64,000 nt of DNA from Zestomonas insulae (GTDB lineage Bacteria; Pseudomonadota; Gammaproteobacteria; Pseudomonadales; Pseudomonadaceae): positions 806,001 to 870,000 of the forward strand of contig NZ_JAFEUP010000002.1 of the NCBI RefSeq assembly GCF_016901015.1. Reading direction: 5' to 3'. Shown piece by piece: positions 63,737 to 64,000 of this stretch; the first letter of the stretch is position 1, and the number at the start of each line of letters is the position of its first letter. The translations under genes and the position numbers were made by a program. The notes under the pieces were generated by a model that saw only the letters and a program-made list of their open reading frames with translations, searched no databases and had not been told where the DNA came from.

Positions 63737-63973
63737 ATGTCGCTGCAGCCAGGTCTCTATCGCCACTACAAGGGTCCGGAATACCGTGTCATCGGCACGG
63801 CGCATCATTCCGAAACCGAGGAAGAGCTGGTGGTCTATCAGGCGCTGTACGGCGAGTACGGCCTGTGGGTGCGGCCGCTGAGCATGTTCCGCGAAACGGT
63901 CGAAGTGGACGGCCAGCCCGTTCCACGCTTTGCTTTGGTGCAGGCCGAAGCGGAGCTGTTCGGGCGTCCGTGA
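63737..63973 (+). CDS. DUF1653 domain-containing protein
   Basis: The 78-residue protein starts at ATG 63737 (MSLQPGLYRHYKGPEYRVIG) with GGGAGC upstream. It matches the DUF1653 family: YRHYKG and Y-V at the start, EELVVYQALYGEYGLWVRPL and MFRETVEVDGQPVPRF. These small beta-rich proteins have no known function. It lies just past the fadBA terminator and probably has its own promoter. Confidence 0.88.
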   Translation: MSLQPGLYRHYKGPEYRVIGTAHHSETEEELVVYQALYGEYGLWVRPLSMFRETVEVDGQPVPRFALVQAEAELFGRP

Positions 63974-64000
63974 GCTCGGGGCAAGCCTTGACCTTGCCTT

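Overview
The window is ordinary core chromosome of a high-GC gammaproteobacterium, almost certainly a Pseudomonas. Supporting signs are a 1620-residue NAD-glutamate dehydrogenase (GdhB), an OprD-type porin, the fadBA pair, a BatA/BatBC/BatD-MoxR set, and the rmf-pyrD-rlmL-dacB-dgt neighbourhood. As far as I recall the PAO1 map, the gene content and much of the order resemble the P. aeruginosa PA3013-PA3075 stretch. The pel polysaccharide locus that lies between gdhB and pyrD in that species is absent here. I see no prophage, insertion sequence, integrase or CRISPR array.

Layout. 1-5969: four same-strand genes for envelope proteins (DUF1302, DUF1329, a YCF48-type propeller and an MMPL/RND transporter), a conserved set of unproven function. 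6318-13126: a tightly overlapping minus-strand operon moxR-DUF58-DUF4381-batA-batBC-batD. 13184-24716: a DUF1353-like membrane protein, gdhB, an unknown protein, DUF2835, pyrD, rmf with a structured leader, and rlmL. 24784-30997: dacB (PBP4), a FUSC membrane protein, dgt, DUF808 and a Sel1-repeat lipoprotein. 31007-36260: an EAL phosphodiesterase with a C-terminal sensor-like region, a yqjD/E/K-like trio, an ammonium transporter and an OprD porin. 36384-41402: a metallo-hydrolase and flavin-type oxidase pair diverging from a TetR regulator with a clear operator, a Kef-type antiporter, a glutaredoxin-like protein and tRNA-Pro. 41538-44266: a small lipoprotein and molybdenum cofactor genes mobA, moaB, moeA. 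44314-51238: an AraC regulator divergent from an alkyl-DHAP-synthase-like flavoprotein, a GlpD-like dehydrogenase, an FGGY kinase and a YegS-type lipid kinase, probably one glycerol/ether-lipid pathway. 51341-57977: cheV, a MOSC protein, slt, uup and an unknown. 58012-63973: a universal stress protein, two unknowns, fadBA with a PsrA-like box, and DUF1653.

Most genes are housekeeping. The least understood parts are the DUF1302/DUF1329/YCF48/RND set, the ADPS-GlpD-FGGY-YegS set, the degenerate metal site in the second Bat VWA domain, and the unrecognised proteins at 19244, 57291, 58540 and 59044. Functions are assigned from motifs read by eye. No database search was possible.
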